A stretch of 64,000 nt of DNA from Synchiropus splendidus (GCF_027744825.2 NC_071334.1:43439437-43503436); one strand, 5' to 3'. Shown: positions 1 to 26,320, counted from the stretch's first letter. Notes: a model not told the origin generated them from the sequence alone. A program made the numbers and translations.

Positions 1-913
1 GTTATCATCCCAGCTGCCACGTGTCTTGTGCGTCAGTGTGATCAGTGGACCGAGCAGTAAGGCTTCATTGAAGTCACCGGTGCTGTGTCGGTCCCCCTGC
101 CACACACGGTGTCCCGTCTATAGGTCAACTTGGAATGGAGCTGATGTTCCTCTAACTTGACCACTGACCCTCTCCTGCATCATTTCTCTCTTCGCACTCT
201 TGGGCAGTAAAAGTGGTTCAGGTGGTGAAAGACTTTGTCGCACTGCTTTGCTTTACTGCCATCGTTTTTAACTTAAAAAAATCTCTTAGGCCACTGAATC
301 AGTGCAGACTCCGCAGCGACAGTGAGCTCCGCACTCATGAGTGTCTCATGTGAGTGGCTGCGTCCCCGTATTTTTGTTTTTGTAATGTTAATATCGTGGA
401 TGTTTTTAATTTGTAATGTTGCGATATAGATACGATAACACTATCATTCAGCCCTAGTTTAAACACTTGTTTCATTATTGTCAGGATGAAACAGAACTCT
501 TGGAAGTGGTGAACATCTTGGTTAAGTAACGATGGAAATGGCATAAAAGCTCCATTTTAGTGCTATTAATAGCGTTTCAAGATCAATTTCTTTTGTAGTT
601 TGGCCCTGATCTCTTGAGGCCCATATACATGCAGGTGAAGGGCCACACGTAGCCCCTGGACCGCACTTTGTCCTTTTCTGAGCTATAGTCTTGGACTTTG
701 GGACCTGTCATGTGGAGGAATTGGAGTGGACTGTCGACCTGCTTGGGATAAGTGTGCTGTGAAGCTCATCCAGCTGTGGTCCTAAGCAGGAAACCAAAAC
801 AATCCCATGTTGATTCACCATGAAAAGCTTCAGTGACAATGTTTATTTCTGCAAACTTGAACCGACTTTTTTGAGCAAAAGAAGCTAAAGTGTTTGCATT
901 TTGGCACTTTTAG
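1..913 (+). other. Probable last intron of the upstream plus-strand gene
   Basis: I see no convincing coding exon here. The segment precedes the 3' splice acceptor of the terminal exon that starts near 914, so it is probably intronic. Its first ~55 bases recur in inverted orientation at about 35256-35306, so they belong to an interspersed repeat family. The remainder is AT-rich with no recognisable motif. Confidence 0.4.
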
Positions 914-1224
914 GTGTAGTTCAGCAGAGTTACAAACTCAAATTTGTCCCCACTCCCAGGTTAAATGAGCCGAAGATGTCTGAAGCAGAACGTCAGTTTC
1001 TAGAAGGAGAGCGAGCCGACCGCAGCCTGTTTGTCCAGGAGCTACTTCTGTCCACGTTGATGCATGAAGAAAGCTCTTCCTCCGACGAAGACGAGCGTCG
1101 AGACTTCGGCGACTTCGGAGCCATGGGCTGCGTGGATATTATGCCTTTAGACGTGGCCCTGGAGAACCTTCAGCTAAAAGAGAGCAGCTCTTCGGGGAAG
1201 GAGCCTCCGCCACCGCCTCTTTGA
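914..1224 (+). CDS. 3'-terminal coding exon of an unrecognised gene (partial)
   Basis: An open frame runs from a pyrimidine-rich acceptor (TTTTAG at 908-913; a second AG ends at 919) to a TGA at 1222-1224. It encodes about 100 C-terminal residues. From about 970 there is a charged helical-looking stretch (MSEAERQFLEGERADRSLF), then a Ser/Asp/Glu-rich acidic patch (HEESSSSDEDERRDFGDFG), and the chain ends in a polyproline tail (EPPPPPL). The acidic Ser clusters look like casein kinase 2 targets; that is inference. It is followed by a plausible 3'UTR with AATAAA signals, and it converges tail-to-tail with ntrk2. Human NTRK2 converges with AGTPBP1, but the C-terminus I remember for AGTPBP1 does not resemble this one, so I do not assign it. 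Coding status is supported by the long open frame, acceptor and downstream poly(A) signals. The family is unknown to me. Confidence 0.6.
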
Positions 1225-1422
1225 TGTCCGAGCATCAAGCAGACTATGTCCTCTCTGCTGCAACTGTCAGTGACAGGCAGCGGCCAACAGCAGCAGACAC
1301 CATCCCTCCACCCACCCCCCTCCCTGGGATCGCCCACCGTTCTCCCTCCTCGATTTTTCTGAGTTTCTTTTTGGTGATTGTAATTTCAGGCCTGTCACCA
1401 CTTTTGTTACATTGTGAACAAA

Positions 1423-1428
1423 AATAAA
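1423..1428 (+). other. Poly(A) signal AATAAA (proximal)
   Basis: This canonical hexamer lies about 200 nt after the stop codon of the terminal exon and is the likely proximal polyadenylation signal. Confidence 0.5.
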
Positions 1429-2423
1429 TGAGCGCAAGTGGGTTTAAATGATGGAGTGGGCCATGGCAACTGAGTGAGCGAGTGCGATAAGAGAGATATA
1501 TGAATTATATATATAGAAAACAAATATATATATATGAAGTTGATAATCAAACCACCTAACATGTTTTTCTTGATCAGGCAGCTGTCACAGGCAGCTGCGG
1601 CAGACCTTTGTGTCCTGTGACATGCAAATGGCTCTCAGTATAAATACTTCACCGTCATCACATGTTGAGAGGGTGCTGCCTCCTCTGATGAAGCTGCTCT
1701 GTGTGTCTGTCTGTCTGTGTGTGTGTGTGTGTGTGTGTTCATGAATATTAATAAAAAGTGCTTGGATGGGTTACCATAACCACTGCATGCAGTTATTTGC
1801 AGCGTGCATGACTGTAAAAAAAATACAAAAAAAAACAACTTGGATATCCCAAAGTTCTTAAGATGGTTATGAAAAGTATTGACTATAGTGCGGCCTGCTG
1901 AACCGACAGGCAGTTAGCTAGTTCATTTGGTAATATGTTGGAAAAGCGGATCCTCTCCTACAGAAGCGTCGACTGGAACACTGCTCCGTGTGTTTCTCAG
2001 CTCCACATTACCCTTCAGCAGAGCCACACAAATTCAGAGCTATGATCTGAACATTCCCTTGGTATTTTGGTTGTGCGCTAAGCTGTACAGACCTTGTATA
2101 TGACCTTTCATAATTCATAGATAAGCTTCATGTCATTCACTCTCTTTACTGGGTAATAGGAGCTTGAGACTGCCCACAATGCAGCTGTGCTTTTTAGGGT
2201 TTTGATTTTTTTTTTTCCTCCTCTGCTAAGAATAGCACTTTCTATTTATTCATGTTTGTTTGTTTGAGTCTTCTGAGCCTTGACAAATGGATCACGCCAC
2301 CTACTTGCCTATATTTCGATCCTCTTGTGTAATATACAATAAGATGTATATTGGATTTGTGCGTTTTAACTTTCATAATAGTTCTAAGACATGGGCAGAC
2401 TTTTTATTGTACATTTAGACTAC

Positions 2424-2429
2424 AATAAA
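2424..2429 (+). other. Poly(A) signal AATAAA (distal)
   Basis: A canonical hexamer after a long non-coding stretch. It would give a 3'UTR of about 1.2 kb. Confidence 0.4.
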
Positions 2430-3257
2430 CCCAAACTGCACAAAGCTTTTGATGAAACCAACCAAAAAAAGAGTTTGCACCTTGTGTTGTCATCTCCTGG
2501 GCCTAAGCATTATAAAAGCCTTCAAAACTGTTCTCTTTGGTTTGGACTGCTCATGTGATGTTAGAAAACCAACAGACCACCTCCATGCAGCCTGCCTCTT
2601 CCTGAGGCTTCCAGAGATGGAGCAGGCTTTTTCCCTTGATCCGTCTCGACCTGGCCTGCAGAGGAAGAAGTTCCCAACATCTTTGACCACTCCATGGCCA
2701 AATGAGCTCCACACTGAGGGGCTTTGAACCTCATCCCGCCTGTTTGAAAAATCAGAATATATAATTCACTGACAGGGAGGCTCGTCAAATGTGAAGAGTA
2801 GGAGCTAAAATGTCGACTTAAACCCCCTTTAAAAAGTTTTTTATGGCTGTTTGTCGTTGCTCCTCTGCGAGTCCTTTCATAGCAGCTGCTCTTGTCACTC
2901 TCCTGCAGTTATTGTTAGAAACAAATGGTGCCTGCTGGATCGCTTTCACAGCACATGAAGAAGGGTTGGCTACTTGTTTAAGCCGCTGGTCCACCCAAGC
3001 CAATGTCAAACCCCTAGGAGTCACACCCCGTCAGCTGCCACCAGTGCTCTAGTTGTCTGTGTTTCCAGTCCTTCTTTTTCTCCATCACAACGTGCTGCTG
3101 GATGTCAACCAGTTGTCGTCGTGTGCAAAAACCTACTCCTTGACGTCCCCACCATTGAAGAGCAGCACTTGAATAATAGCCATTTGTGCTTCTGTCCACA
3201 AAGCTAGACATACAGACATGATCAAAAAAGACCAGTTGAAAACTAGCTACAATATGC
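2430..3257. other. Intergenic, nothing recognised
   Basis: No splice-compatible exon or known domain was seen. Short open frames on both strands overlap each other and show no family resemblance. Confidence 0.4.
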
Positions 3258-4427
3258 ATTTTGCACATTTGGACCTAGAGAGTGAGACAGAACAGACATT
3301 TGGAACATAAAAAAAAATAGATACATGAACTGAAATAGGTTGTTTATCACCTGATCAAACGGTTTAAGGCCGCAGGCTATAAAAGCTAAAATCTGCTCAA
3401 AATTCTCATTTTCTGCCAGGCAAGTCCTCCTGATGCCTAAAGCTAAGAAGCTTTCTCTTCTTGAACGTGGTCGGATGGTCGCGCTGCATAAGCAAGGCCT
3501 CTAGCAGCGTGCCATGGCTGCTGAGGTTGGATGCAGCCCGACAGTCATTCTGCATTTTTTAAAGATCCTGAGCATTTTGGAACAAAAACGTCAAGTGGTA
3601 CACTCAAAAAAATGACACCTGCGCTGAGCTGGATCAGCTGTCAAGACACGTGGCGCTCCTTGACTCACCCTACTGGTGCCGACTGCAGCGTAATAACCAT
3701 CCGACGGCATCAGCAAGAAAAGGGTTTCAAAAACCAATTCAAAGACATCGTCTTCTTCAATGCCACAAAACTGCCCGTTTAGACTTTGCCAGGGAGCATC
3801 AAACATGGGGCACTGAAAGGTGGAAAAAAGTTTATTCTCTGATAATAAACAATGTAACCTTGACGGTCCAGATGGCTTCCAATGTTACTGGCGTGACAAG
3901 GAGATGTTTCTGTGACTGAGAGGTAGCTGGTTCAATCCCTGCTCCTGATGTGGTTTTGTCGTCCCTGAGCAAGACACTTTACCTTGGTTAGCACCCGATG
4001 GTTCAGATGGCGTGCTGCGTTGCAGCCTACTGCCGTCAGTGGTGACTTAGTTTTGGTTGCTGGATAAGCATGGAAAGCGCTATATATGTAAGAGCCATCT
4101 TTGGACCATCCCGCATGCTCCCCTGATTTAAATCCCACTCAGAACATTTGGGGAGGGATGGCAAGGAAAGCTTATCAAAATGGCCATCAGGTCCAGTCAG
4201 TTGAGGCCCTTCGTGAGTTCTGAGTTCTTCTGAGTTTTTTTTGTAATTTTTTGAGCAGTATTAACTCTTTGAAAGTTTTCTTAAACTTTTGATCATGTTT
4301 CAGTTTGCTTGTTGTTTTCAACAAATGACTTTTTCAAAGAGCTTTCCGTCTCACTCCATCTTCTTGCTTTTGCATAATGTAGCTCTACGTAAAACCTCAT
4401 TTTCAGATCCAAATGTGCAAAAGGTAA
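3258..4427 (+). mobile_element. Degenerate Tc1/mariner-type transposon with nested insertion
   Basis: The two ends share an inverted terminal motif: TTTTGCACATTTGG at about 3259-3272 and its reverse complement at about 4411-4424. A Tc1-like transposase starts at the ATG at 3433 (MPKAKKLSLLERGRMVAL), and its helix-turn-helix region hits an in-frame TAG near 3500. Later frame-shifted pieces show LDFAREHQTW (about 3780-3810), a decayed [13 protein letters not shown] block (about 3850-3890), and, beyond the insert, a DWPAC.SPDLNPIENLWG-like block followed by ARKAYQNGHQV (about 4105-4190). The segment between the last two blocks is missing and a SINE-like sequence occupies that place. The copy is inactive by stop codons, frameshifts and internal deletion. 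Confidence 0.75.
3915..4092 (+). mobile_element. SINE-like insert inside the Tc1 remnant
   Basis: It begins with a tRNA-like box-B motif (GGTTCAATCCC near 3928), then the phrase CCCTGAGCAAGACACTTTAC that is common in fish tRNA-derived SINEs, and ends with a GAAAGCGCTATATATG-type tail. It interrupts the transposase homology. Polarity is taken from the box B. The box A is not clear, so the head may be truncated. Confidence 0.5.
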
Positions 4428-7400
4428 ATTCTAAAATCTTTTGACCGGATCTGTATTTCATCATTCCCATTATGCAGATGGCAATTCCCGACACATTCAT
4501 ACCCAATAATACAAGCTAGCCAACGCCGCCTGGGGAAGTGTCATTCCTCTCACCAAACTTCTGAGGTTTTGTGAGCAGCTCTATAAATCATGCTTTACTG
4601 TTGTTGTAAAAATGTACCGCTACAAGCGTTATTGTAAGACATACCACCTTTATTAAATGCACAGTATCACAAGGAACATCTCCATTAATTGTGGGTTAAG
4701 CTACTCACATGATGCACAAAGCTTTGAATTGATTGATAGAACTGGCTGATTATGGCGGGATTAAACCTGCCAGAGGAGAACGCACACACACACACACATG
4801 TGCTCCAGATGTGTGTGTAGATGCACACATCTCATCATCCTCCCTCTCTCTCCCAAACACACACACACACACACATAGTGTTTTATTTTCACAACTTAAG
4901 TAAAAGCTGTTTCTTTTCCAGGAATGAAAATTGTGTCATCTTTTTCTTTAACCATATATTTACAAAATAGTCCCGCCCACCCTCCAAAGATTACATTCAA
5001 AAAAAGGTCCTGACCCTTCTAGATTACATTCAAAATAATATACTATTCATGATGCAAAGTCACAGTTATTCTTCTGAAAGAGGATCGAAATAAGCTACAG
5101 TCTGTCAGAGGTCGAGCGCTGCGCTGGGCCGGGAGGCGACCTTTGACCTCCGTCACACGAGCCACACGGGGCGGAGCATGGTGTTTGAGTCTTTGCTCCT
5201 TTGTCTCAGATCACCTCTGCGAGAGCTCCTCATCACGGCAGAGAGGAACGGATGGATGAGTTAGTTCTTCCTAATCCTCTTCTCCGGAGAAACAAAACAA
5301 GCTGCGGCTGAGTGTTGCCACTCCTCCCCCAGTAATTCAATAAATAAATACATTTAAAAAAAAAGATCTATAATGACCAAGCACAAATAAGTGATAAAAT
5401 GTAGGACAAATAGCGTAAACTAAATAAAACCTTATTTACACATATTGCCAGTGGCCCATAACACTTGAATAGTCGCACAGTTTTTGACATAGCTGCTGAA
5501 AACAGATGATACTATTTAACATAGCCTACTATTCATATAGACAATGATCAAACTGTACATCTTCGACAGTCATTTATGTACAGCAGAGACAGGACTATTA
5601 TACAGCCATTGGAAACAGAGAGGTGCATAAAAACGGCCTTGATCATTGAGAGGAATGAGTCAGAGTAGCTTCATCTGTGGCCTGAAGACCATGGTGACTG
5701 TTGGGGTTGAAGTGTTCCAGAGGTGGACTCGTGCAGGAGATGGAGTCTGCTACACTACTAGGTTGGTGTTTTAAAACAAAACTCAACAATACACACAGCA
5801 GCAGGGATTAAGTGATGCCTCAACTTTTAAGTAAAATAGACAACCTTGCATTCTAAAATGAGTAAAATAAGGAAAAATGACAGTCTTTTAAGTGTGTGGA
5901 GGATCGATTTTAAGGAGACGGGGCTTGTGTTTGTGTGTCGCCATTGATTTTCTCTCTTTCTAAAGCATGTGCTACATGGAGTCGGTTTGGTTTCCTCCGT
6001 TCCTGAGTTGCATGTTTTGGATGACAATACAGAAACTCGACTGTGAGTATTGCTTCAAGTTATGAAAAGTATTGACCTTCTGAATATGTGAAACCCACGA
6101 TTGCCACCTGTGCAAGACTTCTACATGCGCGTCAGAACGGTGCTCCAGTTGTGTGTGACTGAGCGACGACTTCTCATCCGGTTGTTTGTGTACATGCTGT
6201 GTCCGGTGAAAGAAGTATGACAACGGAATTGGCCTTTCAATAACATGAACAACAAAAAACAAAACACAGTTGCACCCCGGGTTTAGGCTTTAATATTTAA
6301 AAATTCCAAGTCAAGTGGGAAAACAAAGTTTTTAAAGCACAACCTAGTAGTGTAAGTCGATGTGAGTAGTCATCGGTGGAACAATTGTTACTATTTTTAC
6401 TCACATTCTTCTTCCCTTATTGTGTAGCAGGTCGAATAAAGATGAAAGGCGAATATACAAGTCGGTATTTTAAGCCATGAAGGTGTTCTGTCAGGACAAA
6501 AGTGCTTCACCACCGCATTGAAAGCAGCATCAGTCACCTCTTGACAGACTAAAAGCTCCCTGGGGCCCCATTTCCAGCAGCCAGACTCTTAATGATGCTG
6601 CTCACTTAGCTGGCGGCCCAGAGTTTAAGATGAGATCTTCAACATACACTTGCACGCTATACATTATTAACACCATCGGATTAGAAACGTAAACACACAA
6701 GCAAGCCGTCTCTGTCGGCTTTAGATGCTGCACAGACAAAAAAAAAAACTTTCCTGAAGTATCAACTCTATGACATCAAGTCTGGAACTCTGATTTGCTC
6801 CTGCCTGAAACCTGGGCAACAAAACAACAGTGTGGTGATGCTGCTGGTGAATTAAATATAGATAGAAACTTAAAGAGACTGTGCTCATCTGGACAGGCTG
6901 AGCCCCGGCCCCTGTGCTTTAGAGACTGAACCAAAATCAGAGTTGAGTTATTACACAACATTATTGTACCGTTATACAGACAATAAACATATTGACGAGA
7001 AAAAAAAAAAGTGTTTGTATATTGTCTTATTACTGATGACTAAACAAAATACTTAGGACAAAGGTTTGTTTGAAACGCACTTAAAGAAAAACATCTGTTG
7101 TTAGTTCCTGCGTGTGTTCTAGCCATACAGTGTCCGTCATGTAATTCCCTTTATTTAATCCTCACAGAAAGGAAAGACAGCGAGTTCAACAGAAAGTACA
7201 CAAATTCATCCTTTGCAAAACTCTGCAGTCACCATCTGTTTTTATTTGTTTTCTAAACCTTTAACACTGCGCTGTTTTTGATCAACATGCCTTTTAGTCT
7301 GCAAATCACGAAAAAACAAAACAAAACATTAGAGTTAAGGCTTTTTTTTTTTTCTCTCAACGTAGTAAGGACACAGACAAGTAGCGTTTAAAGTCACATG

Positions 7401-7547
7401 TACAGCCCAGTATTGTACACAGACGCTCACGTGGTGACGCTCTTCAACTCCCATGATGTGCAGGCAGCTGAAGCCGGCGCCACCGCACAGTCGATCACAC
7501 ACACACTCAGGCAGGCGCACACACGGGAGATACATACAGGGGCGTGA
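4428..7547 (-). other. Probable ntrk2 3'UTR plus intergenic DNA
   Basis: This lies downstream of the ntrk2 stop codon, read on the minus strand. Reverse-strand AATAAA signals (TTTATT on plus) occur at 7150-7155, 7241-7246 and 4649-4654, so the 3'UTR could be 0.4 to about 2.9 kb long. Mammalian TrkB also has long alternative 3'UTRs. (AC)n tracts lie near 4782-4798 and 4857-4876. No coding exon was found. Confidence 0.4.
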
Positions 7548-21370
<13,823 letters not shown>

Positions 21371-22150
21371 CGCAGGTATCCCACCGAATCTCTGCCCACG
21401 TCAAGAAAATAATCAGTTGCTGCCTCCAAAGTTAATCCGCAGGCGAAAAAAGACGCGCTCACACGCAGGAATGCGAGGTTGAAATCACGATGCCATGGAG
21501 TGGCCTCGCCGTCTCCGCATCACACTACTGCATATCGATGCCGTGGAGGTGTCAAGTGGTCCTGATGCTGCTGTCTCACTGCTCCGTCTCCAGGCTTCAC
21601 TGCCGCGGAAAAACAAATATGACGTGGTCCAGATGTTGGGAGATCAATAGGCAGGGCCGTCCACCAGTGATTCGTATGTGTGGAGGGAAGAAAAAAAAAG
21701 ACACGATGAGCGTGGATGCTGCTGCGTGTGCGTGCGTGTGTGTGAGCGTGTGTGAGTGGAGGATACCTGCATCCGTCTATCGATTATCGCCGAGGACGCG
21801 CGCATCTCCGCCCGCAGACACATGTTGGCAGACATCACTACAGCTGACTTCTGACCATTTCACTTCATTCCATTCCATTTGATTCAGACTTGACGTGCTT
21901 TGTTTGACGGTTATTTCACCCACCTCACTCCGACACCCTGGGTCATTATAGTGGCCTGGAGCGTGACGTACGCGGTTGACGCACAAAACGCAGCGCTTCT
22001 ATGAAAAACTGCCTGCAGTTCAAAACCAGAGGAATTATAAAGTCGCAAAAATGAAATGCGAATGTTTCCATCTTTGCCTCATGTATTGACCCAGTTTGTT
22101 CATCTCCAATTACGTTCCTCTAGCTGGCTTTTCTGCTGTTTAAGACAGTG
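21371..22150 (-). promoter_or_regulatory. ntrk2 5' leader / proximal upstream region
   Basis: DNA directly upstream of the ntrk2 start codon on the minus strand. It is richer in CpG than the surroundings (for example around 21410-21560 and 21780-21820). No TATA box or splice-defined 5' exon was identified with confidence. In other vertebrates TrkB has several upstream non-coding exons, which could lie here or further up. Confidence 0.35.
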
Positions 22151-23344
22151 CTTGACAAAGTGTGGTCCGGGGGCCATTTGAGGCCCTTTCAATGGAATTA
22201 TCCAGCTCACACTGGGTCAAAGGGTTATTCATTCAACGCAATTGATCAGTCTGTTAAAAACACCCACAGTATCAGGGAAGACTGCAGAGGAAATGTATAG
22301 ACTCAGTGAAGCTACACCAGGCTCTATGACTCAATTTTGACTTTATTTTTTCAACATGGCGTCTTGTGGTTTTGATGATGAAGCGCTCTGTATGACAACA
22401 TTTAAAGTTTTACCTTTCTTTCTTTTTTTCAATACATTGATTTAGGCTTGAGCAACAGGAAGGGGTAGAGTGCAGAATCTTAAGAGAGAAGCAGTTTGCA
22501 ATGTCATGCCAGTTGTGTTGTCCCTCAAGCAGCTGCTCCGTAAAATACTGTTGCTTGGGCACCCTGTTGATGGAGAACACCACTGAGGTAACTAAGAATA
22601 GAAAAGTAGTGAAAGGTTCTGGTCTTCCTTTACCTATTTGTCAGATTTAGTTTTATTATTTACCACCTACCACTGTACATGATAAAAAAATATACTGCTT
22701 GCAACCTGTGAGAACCTCAGACAAGTGAGGCCAACTGTGTTCTGCTCTGGCAAAAAATCATTAGAACATAAGTGATAGTTTTATTTATATTATGTTAATA
22801 TACTGTATGTACCTTTTTGTCTGCTGTCATGCATTTCTTATCAAAAGGACAAGTGTGGCATTGAACAAAAACAAAACAAAAGCACTTTCCTACCAAATGT
22901 GCTGTTAAGTCTTTGCCACAAGTGGATATGGTCTCATGAGACACCATGAGTGTTTGTGGAGCCGGAACTGTCCACAAGAAATGAGCAACAGCTAGCAATT
23001 ATGTAAACACTGAATGAAATATATCACACAGGGTTTTCATGTCCTGCAATGAACTACTTTTAAGCTCTCTTCATCAAAGATGCAAAGTATGAATTGGTGT
23101 ACCATATATACCATATCTAATGTTTCTAGTGATTGATGATAAAACAAACTTTCATAATAATAAAATAATAAAATAATATTTTAAGTAAATAATTATTGAG
23201 GAAAATATTATTGTCATTATTCACTTGTTTCTAAGATGAACCACCAGCACTGTCCAATGTTATGAAGCTACTGATGATCCTTCTTGCTTTGCCCTCCCCT
23301 GGTCAAATCGGGCCACAACTGGGTCCTCAAGCCAGTGTAGAAAC
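22151..23344. other. Intergenic, AT-rich, repeat fragments
   Basis: No exon seen. A phrase resembling hAT-derived repeats (AAAGTGTGGTCCGGGGGCCA, near 22158) suggests a decayed element. The rest is unremarkable. Confidence 0.35.
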
Positions 23345-23904
23345 CAGACCTGGGCAAAGTGCGGCCTGGCGGCCATGTATGGCCTGATGCCTGTATTTTC
23401 GTGGCCCGTTTGACGTCAAACTAAAACAAATTTTTCTGGCTTTTTTGTTCTTTCTCTTTTAGTCACCACCACTTCAGCAGTAAATGTAGCATGTTTTTGT
23501 TTTAAGACTAACATTTATTTTTTTTCATTGACCATTTTTGTGTGTTTTTCTTGCTCCTCAAAACACATTGAAGGAATACTGAAAATATATTATGAAATAA
23601 ATTGCCTTTTTATATTGAACTTCTAGTCCACATTTGATTTATATTCAAATTAAGAATATATAAAATGAAATATTTCAATATTTGGCATATTTACTCTTCT
23701 TAATATCCTCAGTTACATTTCATCTCCTTAGGTTCCTTTGTCCTTGTTACTTAAGTATTTTTTACTCCTTGTTACTGAAGTATATTTTGGATATTTTTAC
23801 ATCATGTTTTGTAGTCATCAATGTCTTTCTTTTGATGATGACCCTTCACAACCGTTACAGTTTCTAATGTGGCCCTTTAGGAAATTCAATCGCCCACCTC
23901 TGGT
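23345..23904. mobile_element. hAT-like non-autonomous DNA transposon
   Basis: The ends are inverted: CCAGACCTGGGCAAAGTGCG at the left and GCCCACCTCTGG at the right, an imperfect reverse complement of the hAT-type end CAGAGGTGGGC. The interior starts with GGCCTGGCGGCC and ends with TGTGGCCCTTTAGG. No transposase frame remains. Confidence 0.6.
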
Positions 23905-23959
23905 ATGAACCGTTGGTAAAGAGGCAGCCAGTTGTAACCCGCACAGTGAAGTCATGGTC

Positions 23960-24890
23960 TGTGGAGGCTAAAGAAGCAGAACAGGTCTGTTTTGACTCTA
24001 CTGTGTGGGAAGTCCTCAGTGATGCTCATGGAGAGAATGTTGACCGTCTCACTGACATGGTTACAGACTAGATCAACTTCTGAGTGGAGAACACTCTACC
24101 CAACAGGACTGTGCAGTGTATTGCAAACAACAAACCCTGGATTACGCCGGACATCAATGCTCGCCAGAAGGAGAAGAAGAGGGTTTTTGATTCCAGAGAC
24201 CGAGAAGTGCTGAAGGAGTCTGGACGGGTCTGGAGGCCATCTCAGGCATCCTTGCTCACTTGCGCCCACTGGTGACCTCCTCGATCAGTGTGGATCATTT
24301 ACCTCCTCCAAACTTCCACTCTCTCACCTGGAGACGGCTGGGAGCACTGTGAGGATTATGCTCTTTGATTTCTCCATTGCTTTCACTGCCAACCAGCCCA
24401 CTCTGCTGGGGGACCAGCTGAGTCATGCTGGTGTGGACCCCCACCTCATAGGCTGGATATTGGACTACCTGACCAATAGACTCCAGTATGTGATTGTTTG
24501 TCGGACACACTGCTTTGCAGCACGGGGACGCCACAGGGCACAGTCCAGGCTCCTGTCTTCTTCACCCTCCACACCGCTGTCTTCGCCCACAACACTCCAT
24601 CCTGCCACCTGATATCGAGAGGGTGGTGTCACACTAGTACCTGAACAACCAGCTGGACTGGACAAAAAACACTGATGAGAAGGGTAGAGCAGGCTGTTCC
24701 TGCTCAATTGGACTTTCTATGACTCTCAGCCATTTTCTGCAGAGCGGTCTTCTGGGGCGGGCAGCCTTACAGACAGGGACCAAAAGAGGATGGACAGACT
24801 GGTGAAGAGGGCCAGCTCAGTCCTGGGAGGCTCTCTAGACGATGTGGAGGAGGATGGAGACAGGAGGATTGTAGCCAGGTTTTTTGTCAG
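23960..24890 (+). mobile_element. Degenerate non-LTR retrotransposon (reverse transcriptase remnant)
   Basis: Frame-shifted pieces on plus read like a fish LINE polyprotein: an NNKPWITPDINARQKEKKR block (about 24126-24185) that precedes reverse transcriptase; an RT-core piece (MLFDFSIAFTANQPTLLGDQ, then PHLIGWILDYLTNRLQYV, about 24358-24500); and a C-terminal RMDRLVKRASSVLG-like block (about 24790-24830). Stops and frameshifts separate them, and the YADD motif region is not intact. It resembles CR1/L2-type elements, but the clade cannot be fixed by eye. Confidence 0.7.
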
Positions 24891-25569
24891 AAAAGAAGAA
24901 TAATCATACTGATATTGCCAGGAACTATTTTAAAAGTCAATCTTTATGTGCCCCGAACAACAAGCAGACAAACAGTATGAGGTCAGAACACCTGACCCAT
25001 GACAGACAGGGTGGTTATTCTGATGAAGCTTAATTTTACACACCGCATAGACAATGTCAAGTGTGGTTGTAGATGAAAATATGTATGCAAGATTGTCGTA
25101 TTAGTGAAACATCAAGAAAATAATTATACCTGTTGCCATGGTAACCTCGACATTTAGTAAGGGAAAGGCAAGGGATATATTAATTTGCTGTTTACATTAG
25201 ATGCTTCAACCAGTACTAAACTGGGGAAGATGGATATTCTGGTATCTGTCAGATTGTAAGATAGTTTCAGAGCAAAGCTAAAGATGAAAGAGAAATTTAC
25301 TGTAAAAATGCTGATCTGATGTGCAGTGTGCAAGTTTCAGAAAATGTATAACTTTTTAAAGCCGTCTTACAATTGTTTACCAGTATATGGCGGAACCTCC
25401 TTTACTAGCACCTAAGTCTGAAAAGTGTGTCATAAAGACTAAAGCGTTTCTGTGGTTCATCACTGACGCCACCTCATTACACAAGAGACAGTTAGGAAGC
25501 ACAAACATATGTCGGTCAGTTTTTTGAAGCTTAAAGATCAGTTGTAATCCTGGTAGATCATGACGTCCG

Positions 25570-25574
<5 letters not shown>
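24891..25574. other. Intergenic, nothing recognised
   Basis: AT-rich DNA with no open frame showing domain features and no clear repeat ends. Confidence 0.35.

Positions 25575-25575
<1 letters not shown>

Positions 25576-25658
<83 letters not shown>
25576..25658. repeat. (TA)n tract
   Basis: Near-pure TA run immediately upstream of the CpG-containing region before hnrnpk. Confidence 0.95.
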
Positions 25659-25659
<1 letters not shown>

Positions 25660-25689
25660 TAATGCACTATTGAGTAATTGTGATCAGAA

Positions 25690-26320
25690 TTACGTCACAT
25701 CACGTGATCTGGCGCGCTGCTCTTGGCCTGCTAACGGTATTCTGATTTTAATAGGTTATGCAATTCAAAATGACCTGAATGTTTTCAGAAATACTGTACG
25801 GTTGTTCAGAAATGGTCAGTAGTGATTTACACTACTGTCATTGTAATGTTCGACGTAAAACAACCAATGTACGAATGGTATGAAAATATTTTGCAAATCC
25901 ACACACGCACTGACAGTTTCATCAGAAGTGGGCGTTTGCCTTCGGAGGAGTGCGAGGAGGCTGCCTACAAGGCAAAATTCAGGGAAAACATCGGCGCACC
26001 AAAGAGACGCTTGATTTTATTTCCAAAGCTGAGAGGGTCACTTTTGTGAACGCTCTCGTTCCATGTTTTGTCCCTGCCGCCCGTCTGAGCGACTCCGGTG
26101 TATAGAAAAAGCAGCACGCTGTGCCAGTGTCGACGAGTCGAGCCTGCTGTCTCCTGCCCATGCTGCAAACGTGCGAAACCTCCAGGGCTTGCAGAAATCT
26201 TAAAGGATCGCTTTTAAGGTGCTTACAAAGTTCGCCATTGTTGCTGTAAACTGCCGTTCGATGTGATATGCGTCTCATTTATTTTATTAAAACAACTCTG
26301 CTGTTTGTTTTTCAACACGT
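25690..26320 (+). promoter_or_regulatory. Probable hnrnpk promoter / 5' non-coding region
   Basis: This stretch is locally enriched in CpG (GGCGCGC near 25710, TGCCGCCCGTCTGAGCGACT near 26077) and contains CACGTG-like and ACGTCA elements (25691-25708). It lies upstream of the plus-strand hnrnpk gene, whose first coding exon begins with a splice acceptor at 27691/27692 and therefore needs an upstream non-coding exon. The transcription start cannot be fixed from sequence alone. Confidence 0.35.

Larger units (their letters stand above)
1225..2429 (+). other. Probable 3'UTR of the upstream gene
   Basis: This non-coding stretch follows the stop codon. Canonical AATAAA hexamers occur at 1423-1428, near 1750 and at 2424-2429, so alternative polyadenylation is possible. 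It contains a (TG)n tract at about 1706-1738 and a short TA-rich tract at about 1496-1535. Confidence 0.5.

Noticed and set aside
25822..26049. 75-codon plus-strand open frame upstream of hnrnpk
   Set aside because: No recognisable domain, overlaps the CpG-rich presumed promoter, and has an equally long frame on the other strand.
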